This document shows positions 1-7,467 of a DNA stretch of 18,775 nucleotides, piece after piece; the stretch's first letter is position 1, and each line of letters starts with the position of its first letter. This DNA is from CAUZEO01 sp963578625. Its GTDB lineage: Bacteria > Verrucomicrobiota > Kiritimatiellia > SLOV01. The translations under genes and the position numbers were made by a program. Where the stretch lies: the NCBI GenBank assembly GCA_963578625.1, contig CAUZEO010000059.1:1-18775 (forward strand), written 5' to 3'. The notes below the pieces were generated by a model, which made no database searches, was not told the origin of the DNA, and worked only from the letters and a program-made list of their open reading frames with translations.

Positions 1-1047
1 TCCGCGCTTGCCCAACCTTTCAAGGGCTACGGGTACTATCGCTACCGCTCGCGGGACGCGAAGACATGGGAATACTGGGAAGGTCCCATCGTCGAGCCCA
101 TGTCCGGCGATCTTGCCTTCTTTTACAGGGACAACGGGAAGTACGTGGCCTACTACCGGCTGGCCCTGCCGAAGCAGGAAGGCGACCACGTGCCGGTTTA
201 CGAGGACAGCGCGCGCCGCAGCGTCTATCGGGCGATCAGCGACGACGACGGGTCGACGTGGAAAGTGGACGAAAACGCGGTGCTACTGACGGCCGACGAC
301 CGGGACCACCGGGACACCCAGTACCAGGAACTCGTCCCGCTCAAGGTCAACGGCGGTTACATAGGGATGATCACCATGTACCTGCCGATCACGCAGACCC
401 TCAACGTTCGCCTTGCGCTCTCCCGGGACGGACAGAGCTGGTGGATGCCGGATCGTCGCCCCTGCCTGCCCAATGCGCCCCTCGGCGATTACGGCGGCGG
501 CATGATCTGGCAGAGCCAGAACCTGCACGTAATCGACGGGCACCTCTACCTGTACTACGGCGGCGCCGAGGGCCCGCACCGGATCATTCACGAGACGCGC
601 GCCCCGGGCGTAAAGATCGGCATGGACGATTGCATCGATCACGGCGCTCACTTCATCCCCTTCAACGCCGCGCTCTGCCGCGCAAACTGGCGGTTCGATC
701 GCGTCCATGCCCTGTGCGCGGCCGCCGGAGGTCCCCTCGTCGGAGAAGCGACGACGAAAAAGCAGGACCTGGCCGGCAAACCATTGAATGTGAACATCAA
801 AACCCGTCCGGCCAAGAAAGCCGACACACCCGGAATCGATGAAGGTCATTTGCAGGTTGAACTTCTGGATGGAGAAGAAAAACCAATCAAGGGTTTCACC
901 CGGGAGGACTGCGCGACGCTCAAGGGCGACCATACCGACCTCGCCGTGTCCTGGAAAGGTGGAGACCGCGCGCCCGCCGGCGCCGCACAGGCCAGATTTT
1001 ACCTCAAGCGCACGCTCTTTTACGGATTCGAGTTCGGCGACGCCTGA
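1..1047 (+). CDS. Asp-box beta-propeller (sialidase-like) protein, 5'-truncated
   Basis: The frame is open from base 1, so the start lies outside the window; the first in-window ATG (base 100) is internal because the same fold continues upstream. Three Asp-box-like segments can be seen: RSRDAKTWE near the left edge, SDDDGSTW at about 238-261, and SRDGQSW at about 421-441. Asp boxes (S-x-D-x-G-x-T-W) mark blades of sialidase/BNR-type propellers. The C-terminal 80 residues (VELLDGEEKPIKGFTREDC and on to the AQARFYLKRTLFYGFEF end) look like a separate beta-sandwich tail that I associate with uncharacterised glycan-related proteins of PVC-type bacteria. No catalytic Arg triad or Tyr/Glu pair can be assigned from what is visible, so enzyme activity is not established. 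It could equally be a GH43/GH32-like propeller. It is followed after 105 bases by the next plus-strand gene. Confidence 0.75.
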   Translation, partial: SALAQPFKGYGYYRYRSRDAKTWEYWEGPIVEPMSGDLAFFYRDNGKYVAYYRLALPKQEGDHVPVYEDSARRSVYRAISDDDGSTWKVDENAVLLTADDRDHRDTQYQELVPLKVNGGYIGMITMYLPITQTLNVRLALSRDGQSWWMPDRRPCLPNAPLGDYGGGMIWQSQNLHVIDGHLYLYYGGAEGPHRIIHETRAPGVKIGMDDCIDHGAHFIPFNAALCRANWRFDRVHALCAAAGGPLVGEATTKKQDLAGKPLNVNIKTRPAKKADTPGIDEGHLQVELLDGEEKPIKGFTREDCATLKGDHTDLAVSWKGGDRAPAGAAQARFYLKRTLFYGFEFGDA

Positions 1048-1093
1048 AACAGTACGTAATATGCGGTATAGTGTTTTTGCGAATGAACAAAAT

Positions 1094-1156
1094 GAGGAGT
1101 ACGGTGGCGGAGCGGGCCACGGGTCACACCGGATGAAAGCGAAAAATCAGAAGTGA
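1094..1156 (+). other. Two overlapping micro-ORFs leading into the next gene
   Basis: A strong GAGGAG ribosome-binding motif (1094-1099) lies four bases before a GTG at 1104. That opens a 10-codon ORF ending in TGA at 1134-1136. Its stop overlaps an ATG at 1133 (ATGA) opening a 7-codon ORF (MKAKNQK) that ends in TGA at 1154-1156, and that stop overlaps the GTG start of the next gene at 1153 (GTGA). The chain of 4-base overlaps is what translational coupling looks like. It could instead mark a gene front broken by frameshifts. The pattern is seen directly; its function is inferred. Confidence 0.35.
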
Positions 1157-3066
1157 GAACGAGTATCATCGTCTTCATAAGTCTGCTTTGCGTCGGCCCC
1201 GGCTACGCAGCGGTCACCAACATGACCGCGGAGTTGGAAGAGGACCACCAGCTCTCGATGGAGTTCGAGACACCGCACACCGACTGGGCCCAGCCATATG
1301 CGCAAGATCCAGTGAAGGTACTGTACTTCGGGTATGGGGGTAGCAACCGGGGCATCGAGGCACGCGACCTGGTGGAATTGAAACAACGGTTCGATCTGGA
1401 GGCGGAAGCAGCCTTCTTCCAAGGCGTTCCGGACAAGCTCGAATTTACCTGGGTCGGCGGCGAGGAAGGAGTTGCCCGCATCGAGGACATGATTGGGGAT
1501 TCAAAGTGGGACTGTTTTCTGTTCAATGGAATCTCTCCCAACTTCATGCTCTCCTACCGGATCATTCGCGATAAATTCACGCCCGATTACTACGGGGCGG
1601 ACGAGAGTGGGCTCGATCCCAATCAGGCAGGAATGGTTCTGATCGGAGTCGACGACCCGCATATAACCAAGGCAACAGACCGGATTCCCGACGACATCTC
1701 CCCCGTTCCCGGAGCCGATGCTTTCGAAACGCCCTACGGCCGTGTTGTTCGCCTGCCGCCCCGTCCGAAGATCGATTTTCATCCGGGATGGCAGGTTGAA
1801 TGGGATCATTGGATGGAACGTGTTGGCCGCGCGGTGCTGTGGGCGGCGGGAAACGAACCGCAAGTCGCAGTGCGCATTGAACTGCCGAAGAAGTCCGTGA
1901 ACAGAACCGAGTTTCCGAATTCGGCAGCCCGCCTCCGGTGGACAGGCGAACCCGCAGGCGATGACTTCACGTTCTCGTCCCGGCTGCGTAGCGCCGAAGG
2001 CGCCGTGTTCGACTTGCCGACAAACTCCATGGAAGAAGACGAAAACGAATTGACTCTGAACATGGCAAGTCCGGTCCGGGCTGGGAAATACCACCTGGAC
2101 GTGTTCGGAAGGAGCGCGAAAGGCATCGAAACGTGGGCCACCACCGAACTCGAGGTCACCTCGAGCCGATCCGTGGCAGAAGTCCAACTGAAGCGCGACT
2201 GGGGTGAGAATGGAGACACGATAGAAGGGCAGGTTGTTCTTGCCGGAGACAGGATGGGCAAAGAGCACCTGGAGATCCGGCTGAAGGATGTGCACGGCCG
2301 TATCGTGTCGGAAGAGAAAGTAAAGCGGAGTGCATCCGGCGCTTCGTTTTCGATTCCGGTCGAAGCGTGGATGCCCATGCTGCTGGAAGTGCGCGCGGTA
2401 TTATTCTCGGAGGGTTTCGAAGTTTCGTCTGCGTACTCCTATTTTCACGCGGTCCGGCGCCACCAGGGCCAATTCAACTTTGTGGTCTGGGCTCCCGGCG
2501 GCGCTTTCAGTGCCATTGACTGGCCCTACGACACGCTCGCGCCCTATGCCAACCAGCAACTCTCCCGGATCGGTTGCACAGCGCAACTGAACGGTACGCG
2601 GGCATCCTGGCGGGGATGGCCATTCCTGCCGGCTGCAGCCAACAACATCTCGCTGGTTCCCTACTCTACCCGAATCACGACGAGTTGGGACGAAAACGGT
2701 TTCATGACCACCCCCCACACCTCGGCCACCTGCTGGAACAACGAAGAGGCCAGTTCCGGGTCCTGCGTCCATCCCCTTTGCATAGCGACCTACCAGAAGT
2801 ACCTGGAAAGGGAGTATGGCGACATCAGCCGACTCAACAAATCATGGGACGAAGAGTACGCGGCGTTCAACCAGGTCGACCTCCTGGTGCCCGGCGACAA
2901 CGAAGAGCAGGAAGCGCTTCATCGGGGTCTGAAGGCGCGATGGTACGATCGCCAGGCATTTCAATCCTGGAATCTGGTTAACTACGCTGGAAAATTCGCC
3001 GCCGAATTCAAGAATCTGGACCCCAAGGCCATCAGCGGCTACGAAGGTATGGTCGTCTGTAGCTGA
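1153..3066 (+). CDS. Exported GH42-like glycosidase-family protein, apparently lacking its catalytic C-terminus
   Basis: 637 residues from a GTG start. Residues 1-19 (MRTSIIVFISLLCVGPGYA) form a signal peptide. From about residue 50 to 240 there is an alpha/beta domain (VKVLYFGYGG at the front, GRAVLWAAG at the end) resembling the glutamine-amidotransferase-like domains that precede sugar hydrolases in this kind of genome. Two beta-sandwich segments follow. From about residue 440 a barrel begins (FNFVVWAPGG), with a GH42-like passage (TYQKYLEREYGDISRLNKSW) where GH42 enzymes have their C-F-x-x-WL...LN-AWG stretch. The ORF stops 30 residues later (ISGYEGMVVCS), before any GH42-type nucleophile could occur, and the next gene starts 12 bases on. 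This suggests a 3' deletion or an inactive remnant. The family assignment is tentative; the truncation is the stronger statement. Confidence 0.6.
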   Translation: MRTSIIVFISLLCVGPGYAAVTNMTAELEEDHQLSMEFETPHTDWAQPYAQDPVKVLYFGYGGSNRGIEARDLVELKQRFDLEAEAAFFQGVPDKLEFTWVGGEEGVARIEDMIGDSKWDCFLFNGISPNFMLSYRIIRDKFTPDYYGADESGLDPNQAGMVLIGVDDPHITKATDRIPDDISPVPGADAFETPYGRVVRLPPRPKIDFHPGWQVEWDHWMERVGRAVLWAAGNEPQVAVRIELPKKSVNRTEFPNSAARLRWTGEPAGDDFTFSSRLRSAEGAVFDLPTNSMEEDENELTLNMASPVRAGKYHLDVFGRSAKGIETWATTELEVTSSRSVAEVQLKRDWGENGDTIEGQVVLAGDRMGKEHLEIRLKDVHGRIVSEEKVKRSASGASFSIPVEAWMPMLLEVRAVLFSEGFEVSSAYSYFHAVRRHQGQFNFVVWAPGGAFSAIDWPYDTLAPYANQQLSRIGCTAQLNGTRASWRGWPFLPAAANNISLVPYSTRITTSWDENGFMTTPHTSATCWNNEEASSGSCVHPLCIATYQKYLEREYGDISRLNKSWDEEYAAFNQVDLLVPGDNEEQEALHRGLKARWYDRQAFQSWNLVNYAGKFAAEFKNLDPKAISGYEGMVVCS

Positions 3067-3077
3067 ATATAGTATTG

Positions 3078-4049
3078 ATGATGCGTATGTATATACTGGC
3101 CACATCCGGAATCAGGATCGTGCTGGCGACAATCGTCGCGTCCACACTCGTTTCATGCGCTACCAACAAAGGTTCACCCGGAAAGGAAAACCCCATGGCA
3201 AATAAAATCGAACTACGCCCCTACATCTGGGACGGGCCCTATTCAGAAATGCGCCCCAAGGGAGCCACACCGCACGATCCCGGTCTCTGCGCCGACGCGC
3301 GGGCGCCGTGGATGGCGGAGGGAGACCGGTTAATTCTCCGCACCAGTGAGATCATCGGCTACGACACCGGATATTTTTACGACGACCATTTTCCAACCCA
3401 GGAGCTGGATACCCGCGGGAAGACGTACCGGCACCTCCCGTTCGGATGGAATGTTTCCAACACCCCGGACAAGCTCGAAGCGAGTTGCAAGGTGCCGGGC
3501 AAAGGTTGGTTTGGGCTGACCATGACAAGCCACGAGGATACCATCGACATTGAGATGGCGGTCCGTAACGAATCCACCAATCGCATGGAATACGTGGATT
3601 GGTACTTCTGCGCCGTCGGCTACGAGTCGGCGAGCATCGGGGACCAAGGCCTCGAGCGCACGCACATCTTTGACGGATCCGGACTCCGGACGCTCGCGGA
3701 GATCCGCGGCGGGGGCGTCGGAGAAGAGATGATTCTTGTCGACGGGCCTGGCGGGGCGGACGGATTCATGCCGAATCTTCACGGCAGTCACAAGCGATCT
3801 TCAACCCGCGCCGCCGCTCCGCTCGTGATGATCCGGACCGTGGACGGGACACACACGGCCGCATTGGGATTCGAGCGGGCCCACAGCATATTCAGCAGTA
3901 CTGGCAACAAGTGTTTTCACGCGGATCCGTTTTTCGGCCTCGAGCTCGATCCGGGCGAGGAGTGGACAATCAAAGGACGCCTCTATCTCATGGAAGGCAC
4001 GCCTGAAGACGCCCTGGCCCGCTTCCGGCGGGAGTTCGATGTCAAGTGA
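3078..4049 (+). CDS. Probable lipoprotein of unknown function with CxHADPxxG motif
   Basis: 323 residues from the ATG at 3078. A hydrophobic segment ends in a lipobox, LVSC, with Cys27, followed by a polar linker. This predicts a lipoprotein, although the n-region is weakly charged. A second possible start is the ATG at 3195, which has a better ribosome-binding match (AAAGGAAA, about six bases upstream); using it would give a 284-residue protein without the lipid anchor. The body is rich in short beta strands. It ends with GNKCFHADPFFG (Cys279, His281, Asp283) and a DALARFRREF helix. I do not recognise a named family. The minus-strand Tat protein at 5339-6292 shares the order and key residues: LERT...L.EI, then C-x-H-A-D-P-x-x-G, then a closing amphipathic helix. 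The two are therefore distant paralogues. A galactose-mutarotase-like beta sandwich is possible but unproven. Confidence 0.7.
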   Translation: MMRMYILATSGIRIVLATIVASTLVSCATNKGSPGKENPMANKIELRPYIWDGPYSEMRPKGATPHDPGLCADARAPWMAEGDRLILRTSEIIGYDTGYFYDDHFPTQELDTRGKTYRHLPFGWNVSNTPDKLEASCKVPGKGWFGLTMTSHEDTIDIEMAVRNESTNRMEYVDWYFCAVGYESASIGDQGLERTHIFDGSGLRTLAEIRGGGVGEEMILVDGPGGADGFMPNLHGSHKRSSTRAAAPLVMIRTVDGTHTAALGFERAHSIFSSTGNKCFHADPFFGLELDPGEEWTIKGRLYLMEGTPEDALARFRREFDVK

Positions 4050-4091
4050 CGAACCCGAATCGCGAGACAAAGACGCGGGACGATAACGTAG

Positions 4092-4121
4092 CGGAAGTCG
4101 CCGAGACTTCCGATCGGCGAC
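4092..4121. repeat. Two overlapping alternative hairpins in the convergent gap
   Basis: The first stem pairs CGGAAGTC (4092-4099) with GACTTCCG (4105-4112) around the loop GCCGA. The second pairs GTCGCCGA (4097-4104) with TCGGCGAC (4114-4121) around a 9-base loop. Both are perfect 8-bp stems and share bases, so only one can form at a time. They lie 43 bases after the end of the plus-strand lipoprotein gene. No T-tract follows on either strand, so this is not a typical intrinsic terminator. The preceding GTAGCGGA also occurs in the repeat at 8505-8534, which suggests a dispersed REP-like element. The rest of 4050-4337 holds a short C-rich AATTCCCAATTCCCC-type stretch and no gene that I can see. 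Confidence 0.5.
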
Positions 4122-4337
4122 ACACAAGCTCGACAGAGCCACCTCTTTAGATGTGGCCCTAAATTCCCAATTCCCCCTCTTTGCTGATGGACAACTAGCT
4201 TCCGCCGGAAAAGATTCCGTTCTTAGATTCCGCCTTTGCTTTGTAAGGACAGTTCACGAACTGAACATCTGAACACACTGACTCCTATTTCGCCCCCTAT
4301 TGCGAAGCTGGGGACCGGATAAACTCAAGGGAACGCG

Positions 4338-5342
4338 TCAAGTGTAGCCATCCGCGTCGCCGGCACGTATTGCGAGGGCGTCCATGATCATTTCCCGTAC
4401 GCCCCACCTGGGCTCGTATCCGATCCAGCCCCGGGCCTTGCTGTTCTCGCAGTCGTATACCCACCTCACGGGCGCGCGGTAGTTGAGTACCGGCATTCCC
4501 GTAACTTCCGACATTACGGCCGCGCCCTCCGCGTAGGTGATCGGAGTCGGTGCTGAAATATTGAACGCTTCCCCTACCGCCGCATCCGACGTCATGGCGC
4601 AGATCAGGCCGTGCGCGACGTCGCGCGCGTCCACCAGTTGGTATATCCAGGGTTTTCCGACCGGCCCGGTCGCGGCGCAGGGTTGATCTGGAAACTCGGC
4701 CAATTTCTCCAAGTCAACCCAGGGCTCGCCGTAATTCTCATGATAGAGTTCTCCCAGCGGGTTTGCCTTTCCAACCTTTAAGATCGAGGAAACAAAGCCC
4801 ACGGACCACCGGCCCAGGATTGCATCTCCACTTACGATCCCGGAGGGCCTGATCACCGCGGCGCGCAATCCGGAAGACCCGGCAAAGCTGCGAACGATTT
4901 CCTCGCCGACAACCTTCGAAAGGCAGTACGGATTCCGGGGCCGCAGCGGGTGGTTTTCATCTACAGGATGGTATGCGCATACCAACTCATGAGAGTCATT
5001 GGGATACACTCCACTCGAACTGATGGTGACCAGGCGTTCGATGTCATCTGCCCGGGCCGCGCAAGCCTTGGTGACGTTGTACGTCGTCATCACATTGTTT
5101 TCAAAATGGGCGCCGACCAGGTTTGCGGTATGGAGAACGGCATCGACATCCCGAACCGACTTTTCGACAAAGTCATTGTCCAGCAAGTCTCCCGTCACCG
5201 TCTCTATATCCAGCCCGGCAATGCGATCCGCGCACGGATCATCGGGCAGGGTTGCGCCCTTCACTTCATGGTTCGCAGCCAGAAGCTGCCGCACCAATCG
5301 CGATCCAACCTGCCCTGCCGCTCCTGTTACCAGTACTTTCAT
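4338..5342 (-). CDS. Extended SDR NAD-dependent epimerase/dehydratase family protein
   Basis: 334 residues. The start is the ATG at 5342, giving MKVLVTGAAGQVG at the exact N-terminus of the Rossmann fold; a longer TTG frame from 5387 only adds overlap with the gene before. Visible motifs are the GxxGxxG nucleotide loop (Gly7, Gly10, Gly13), Asp52 in GDL, HTANL at 71-75, the catalytic-type SSSG (108-111) and Y139-x-x-x-K143 (YCLSK). The length and motifs fit extended SDRs acting on sugar nucleotides or sugars (GalE/RmlD-like); the substrate cannot be read from sequence. The ATG overlaps the stop of the Tat-exported gene as ATGA (5339-5342), so the two are probably translationally coupled. It is the last gene of the transporter operon. 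A role in modifying or oxidising an imported sugar is inference. Confidence 0.9.
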   Translation of the reverse strand: MKVLVTGAAGQVGSRLVRQLLAANHEVKGATLPDDPCADRIAGLDIETVTGDLLDNDFVEKSVRDVDAVLHTANLVGAHFENNVMTTYNVTKACAARADDIERLVTISSSGVYPNDSHELVCAYHPVDENHPLRPRNPYCLSKVVGEEIVRSFAGSSGLRAAVIRPSGIVSGDAILGRWSVGFVSSILKVGKANPLGELYHENYGEPWVDLEKLAEFPDQPCAATGPVGKPWIYQLVDARDVAHGLICAMTSDAAVGEAFNISAPTPITYAEGAAVMSEVTGMPVLNYRAPVRWVYDCENSKARGWIGYEPRWGVREMIMDALAIRAGDADGYT

Positions 5343-6292
5343 GCATCCACTCCAGTTCTTTGATCCTTTTCCCTCTCCATTCGACAACGTTCGGCAAAAT
5401 CACTCACCGATCCTTTGAAAATATGAATGATACTGCTTGCCTCCCGGCTTTTCGACGGCGCCACGTCGCCGAGAAGCGGATCGGCATGAATGCAGGGAAG
5501 TCCAGCGTTGTTAAAAACATATGCGGCCCGGGGCGCGGTCATGCCGGCGACCCACTTCCCATCGGTGGAAACAACGCAAATGCTGCCATGGTCCAGCTTT
5601 TCGGAATACCGGTTCTTGATCTCCTTGAGCACCCAGAGCTCGTTTAGCGGAGGTCCACCGGAAACCTCAAAAAACGTCAATGATCCGTGGGCCGATTTGT
5701 CGCCACGAAGAATCTCGGTTAACGACGTCCACTTTCCTTCGACGGGAGCAAAGGTCCGTTCAAGCGCCGGGTCAGAGAACAAGGGCGCCCGCTTCAAAAG
5801 AAAACAGGTGAACGCATTCGAATTCTTCCAGACCCGGTCCGTCAAGTTCGTCACTTTCACGCGGGCTTCGATGCGTTCGGCCTGGAAGGTTATGTTGACT
5901 TGGGTGCGGACCACATCCTTCACGCCGTCCGTGAACGAGGCGTGGTTTTCCTCTACGGTCCAGGCTTGGGGCGACGCATGGCCCCACGGCATAGGGTTTC
6001 CCTCCGTGTCGGATATCAACTCGGGAGTAACCAACCGGAACACCTGTCCTGGAAGTGCCGGAAGCTCAAAGTAGATGGTCTGCCGATCGCTCTCCGCGTT
6101 TTTGCCCGGGGTGATTTTCGCAAACGCTTTAGATTCATCTGAATTCATGTTGGTTTCCGCATTCGCGAGAAGGCTTCTGGAAGTGCCGGCCAGTGCGATG
6201 GTGCTTCCGATTCCGGACCGCAAGAACGTTCGTCTTGAAATGTCCCGATTTATTCCACACCCACGAGTTCGAGTTCTTCCGCATGATGACAA
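5339..6292 (-). CDS. Tat-exported protein of unknown function with CxHADPxxG motif
   Basis: 317 residues from a TTG at 6292; no ATG or GTG lies before the signal. It overlaps the end of the OppF-type ATPase gene by 43 bases. Residues 19-24 (SRRTFL) are a twin-arginine motif, followed by a weakly hydrophobic stretch (SGIGSTIALAG) and a likely cleavage after LLANA (residue 45). This predicts folded export to the periplasm, possibly with a bound cofactor or metal. The mature part is mostly beta strand. Cys267, His269 and Asp271 fall in LPCIHADPLLG, which aligns with KCFHADPFFG in the plus-strand lipoprotein at 3078-4049, and PALERTF...LTEIL also aligns with GLERTHI...LAEIR there. No named family is recognised. 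Its place between the transporter ATPase and an SDR suggests work on the same sugar. The start codon is the least certain part. Confidence 0.75.
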   Translation of the reverse strand: MSSCGRTRTRGCGINRDISRRTFLRSGIGSTIALAGTSRSLLANAETNMNSDESKAFAKITPGKNAESDRQTIYFELPALPGQVFRLVTPELISDTEGNPMPWGHASPQAWTVEENHASFTDGVKDVVRTQVNITFQAERIEARVKVTNLTDRVWKNSNAFTCFLLKRAPLFSDPALERTFAPVEGKWTSLTEILRGDKSAHGSLTFFEVSGGPPLNELWVLKEIKNRYSEKLDHGSICVVSTDGKWVAGMTAPRAAYVFNNAGLPCIHADPLLGDVAPSKSREASSIIHIFKGSVSDFAERCRMEREKDQRTGVDA

Positions 6293-7272
6293 CTGACATG
6301 CCGGCCGGGCTTGATCTCCCGGACTTCCGGTCGCTCGTTCTTACAGCGGTCCGTGGCAAATACGCACCGGGGATGAAATGGGCAACCGCCCGGCATATTT
6401 CCCGGATCTGGAACCTCCCCCAGAAGAGGAACGCGCGCTTCCTGGTGCTCGGGGTCGGGACGGGGAGCCGAGGCAAGCAGCGCCGCCGTGTAAGGATGCA
6501 GCGGATTCGCAAACAAATCCTCCGTCACACCGGATTCCGCGACGCGACCGGCGTACATCACGACCACCCGCGTGGTGAAATGACGCACCACGCTTAAATC
6601 ATGGGCGATAAACAGATACGTGAGACCGAACTCCTCCTGCAATTCCTCCAGCAGGTTCAGAATCTGAGCCTGCATGGACACATCCAGCGCGGAAACGGCT
6701 TCATCGGCGACGATCAGCGCAGGATTCAATGCCAGGGCACGGGCAATACCAATCCGTTGCCGTTGCCCTCCGCTGAACGCGTGCGGATACCGGTTCAGAT
6801 ACCGCTCATCCAGCCCCACCTGCTTCATCAGTTTCCGCACCCGGTCTTTCAGTTCGAATCCTCGGGAAACGCCGTGAACGATCAGCGGCTCCGCAATAAT
6901 TTCGAGGACCGTCATGCGCGGATTCAACGACGAATAGGGATCCTGAAAAATCAACTGCATGTACTTGCGAAACTCGCGCAGCGCCTTGCGATCCAGGGCC
7001 CGGACATCGACGTCCCGCTCCCCATCCCGGAACAGGATCTGGCCCGACGTAGGCTCCACCGCACGCAAAATACAACGCGCGGTCGTGGTTTTGCCACACC
7101 CGCTCTCCCCTACCAGTCCCAGCGACTCGCCCTGCTCAATGTGAAAGCTTACGTCATCTACAGCGCGCACCACCCCGGCCTTTTTCCCGAAAAAGGTCGC
7201 CCGCGACGGAAACTCTTTGGTGAGACCGGTTACGGTGAGAAGATTAGGGATTGGGGACGGTTTAGTATTCAC
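6250..7272 (-). CDS. ABC importer ATPase, OppF/DppF type
   Basis: 340 residues from a GTG at 7272, with AGGA eight bases upstream. The motifs are complete: Walker A GESGCGKT (55-62), Q-loop Gln110 (FQDPYSSLNP), signature FSGGQRQ (166-172), Walker B LIVADE (Glu191) with ALDVS, and switch His224. The C-terminal oligopeptide-transporter extension has four cysteines (297, 303, 310, 328) in the CPFHPRC...C...C spacing; members of this group with known structures hold an iron-sulfur cluster there. The length is normal. It should pair with the DppD-type ATPase encoded at 7468-8496 and energise the two permeases. The downstream gene starts inside it. Confidence 0.95.
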   Translation of the reverse strand: MNTKPSPIPNLLTVTGLTKEFPSRATFFGKKAGVVRAVDDVSFHIEQGESLGLVGESGCGKTTTARCILRAVEPTSGQILFRDGERDVDVRALDRKALREFRKYMQLIFQDPYSSLNPRMTVLEIIAEPLIVHGVSRGFELKDRVRKLMKQVGLDERYLNRYPHAFSGGQRQRIGIARALALNPALIVADEAVSALDVSMQAQILNLLEELQEEFGLTYLFIAHDLSVVRHFTTRVVVMYAGRVAESGVTEDLFANPLHPYTAALLASAPRPDPEHQEARVPLLGEVPDPGNMPGGCPFHPRCVFATDRCKNERPEVREIKPGRHVSCHHAEELELVGVE

Positions 7273-7285
7273 GGAGATCCTGGTG

Positions 7286-7408
7286 AAATGACGAATGACG
7301 AAATACCCAATGCCGAATGAATGTCCAATGACGGAATGCCCAATGACTGCGGCATGAAGACTTGACGCGACTGATCATTCGTTACTTGCTCCTCGTCATT
7401 CGTCATTT
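7286..7408. repeat. Perfect 16-bp inverted repeat around a 91-bp spacer, ATPase gene gap
   Basis: The left arm AAATGACGAATGACGA (7286-7301) is the exact reverse complement of TCGTCATTCGTCATTT (7393-7408). Each arm is itself a tandem of a 7-base unit (ATGACGA / TCGTCAT), and degenerate copies (CAATGCCGAATGAATG, CAATGACGGAATGCC) fill the spacer. This belongs to the loose 'AATGACGAATG' class of intergenic repeats. From about 7415 to 7478 a further low-complexity stretch of CACTA/ACTAA words runs up to the end of the DppD-type gene. Together they fill the 195-base gap between the two ATPase genes. Confidence 0.65.
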
Positions 7409-7467
7409 ACCAATTCGTCATTACACTACGCACTAAACACTAAATACTACACACTGCTTACTTCCCA

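Noticed and set aside
283..933. 216-residue minus-strand frame opposite the propeller gene
   Set aside because: It is the antisense of a frame with clear Asp-box repeats and has no recognisable features of its own.
4092..4121. Intrinsic terminator for the plus-strand genes
   Set aside because: Stems are good but no T-run follows on either strand, so it is listed as a repeat instead.
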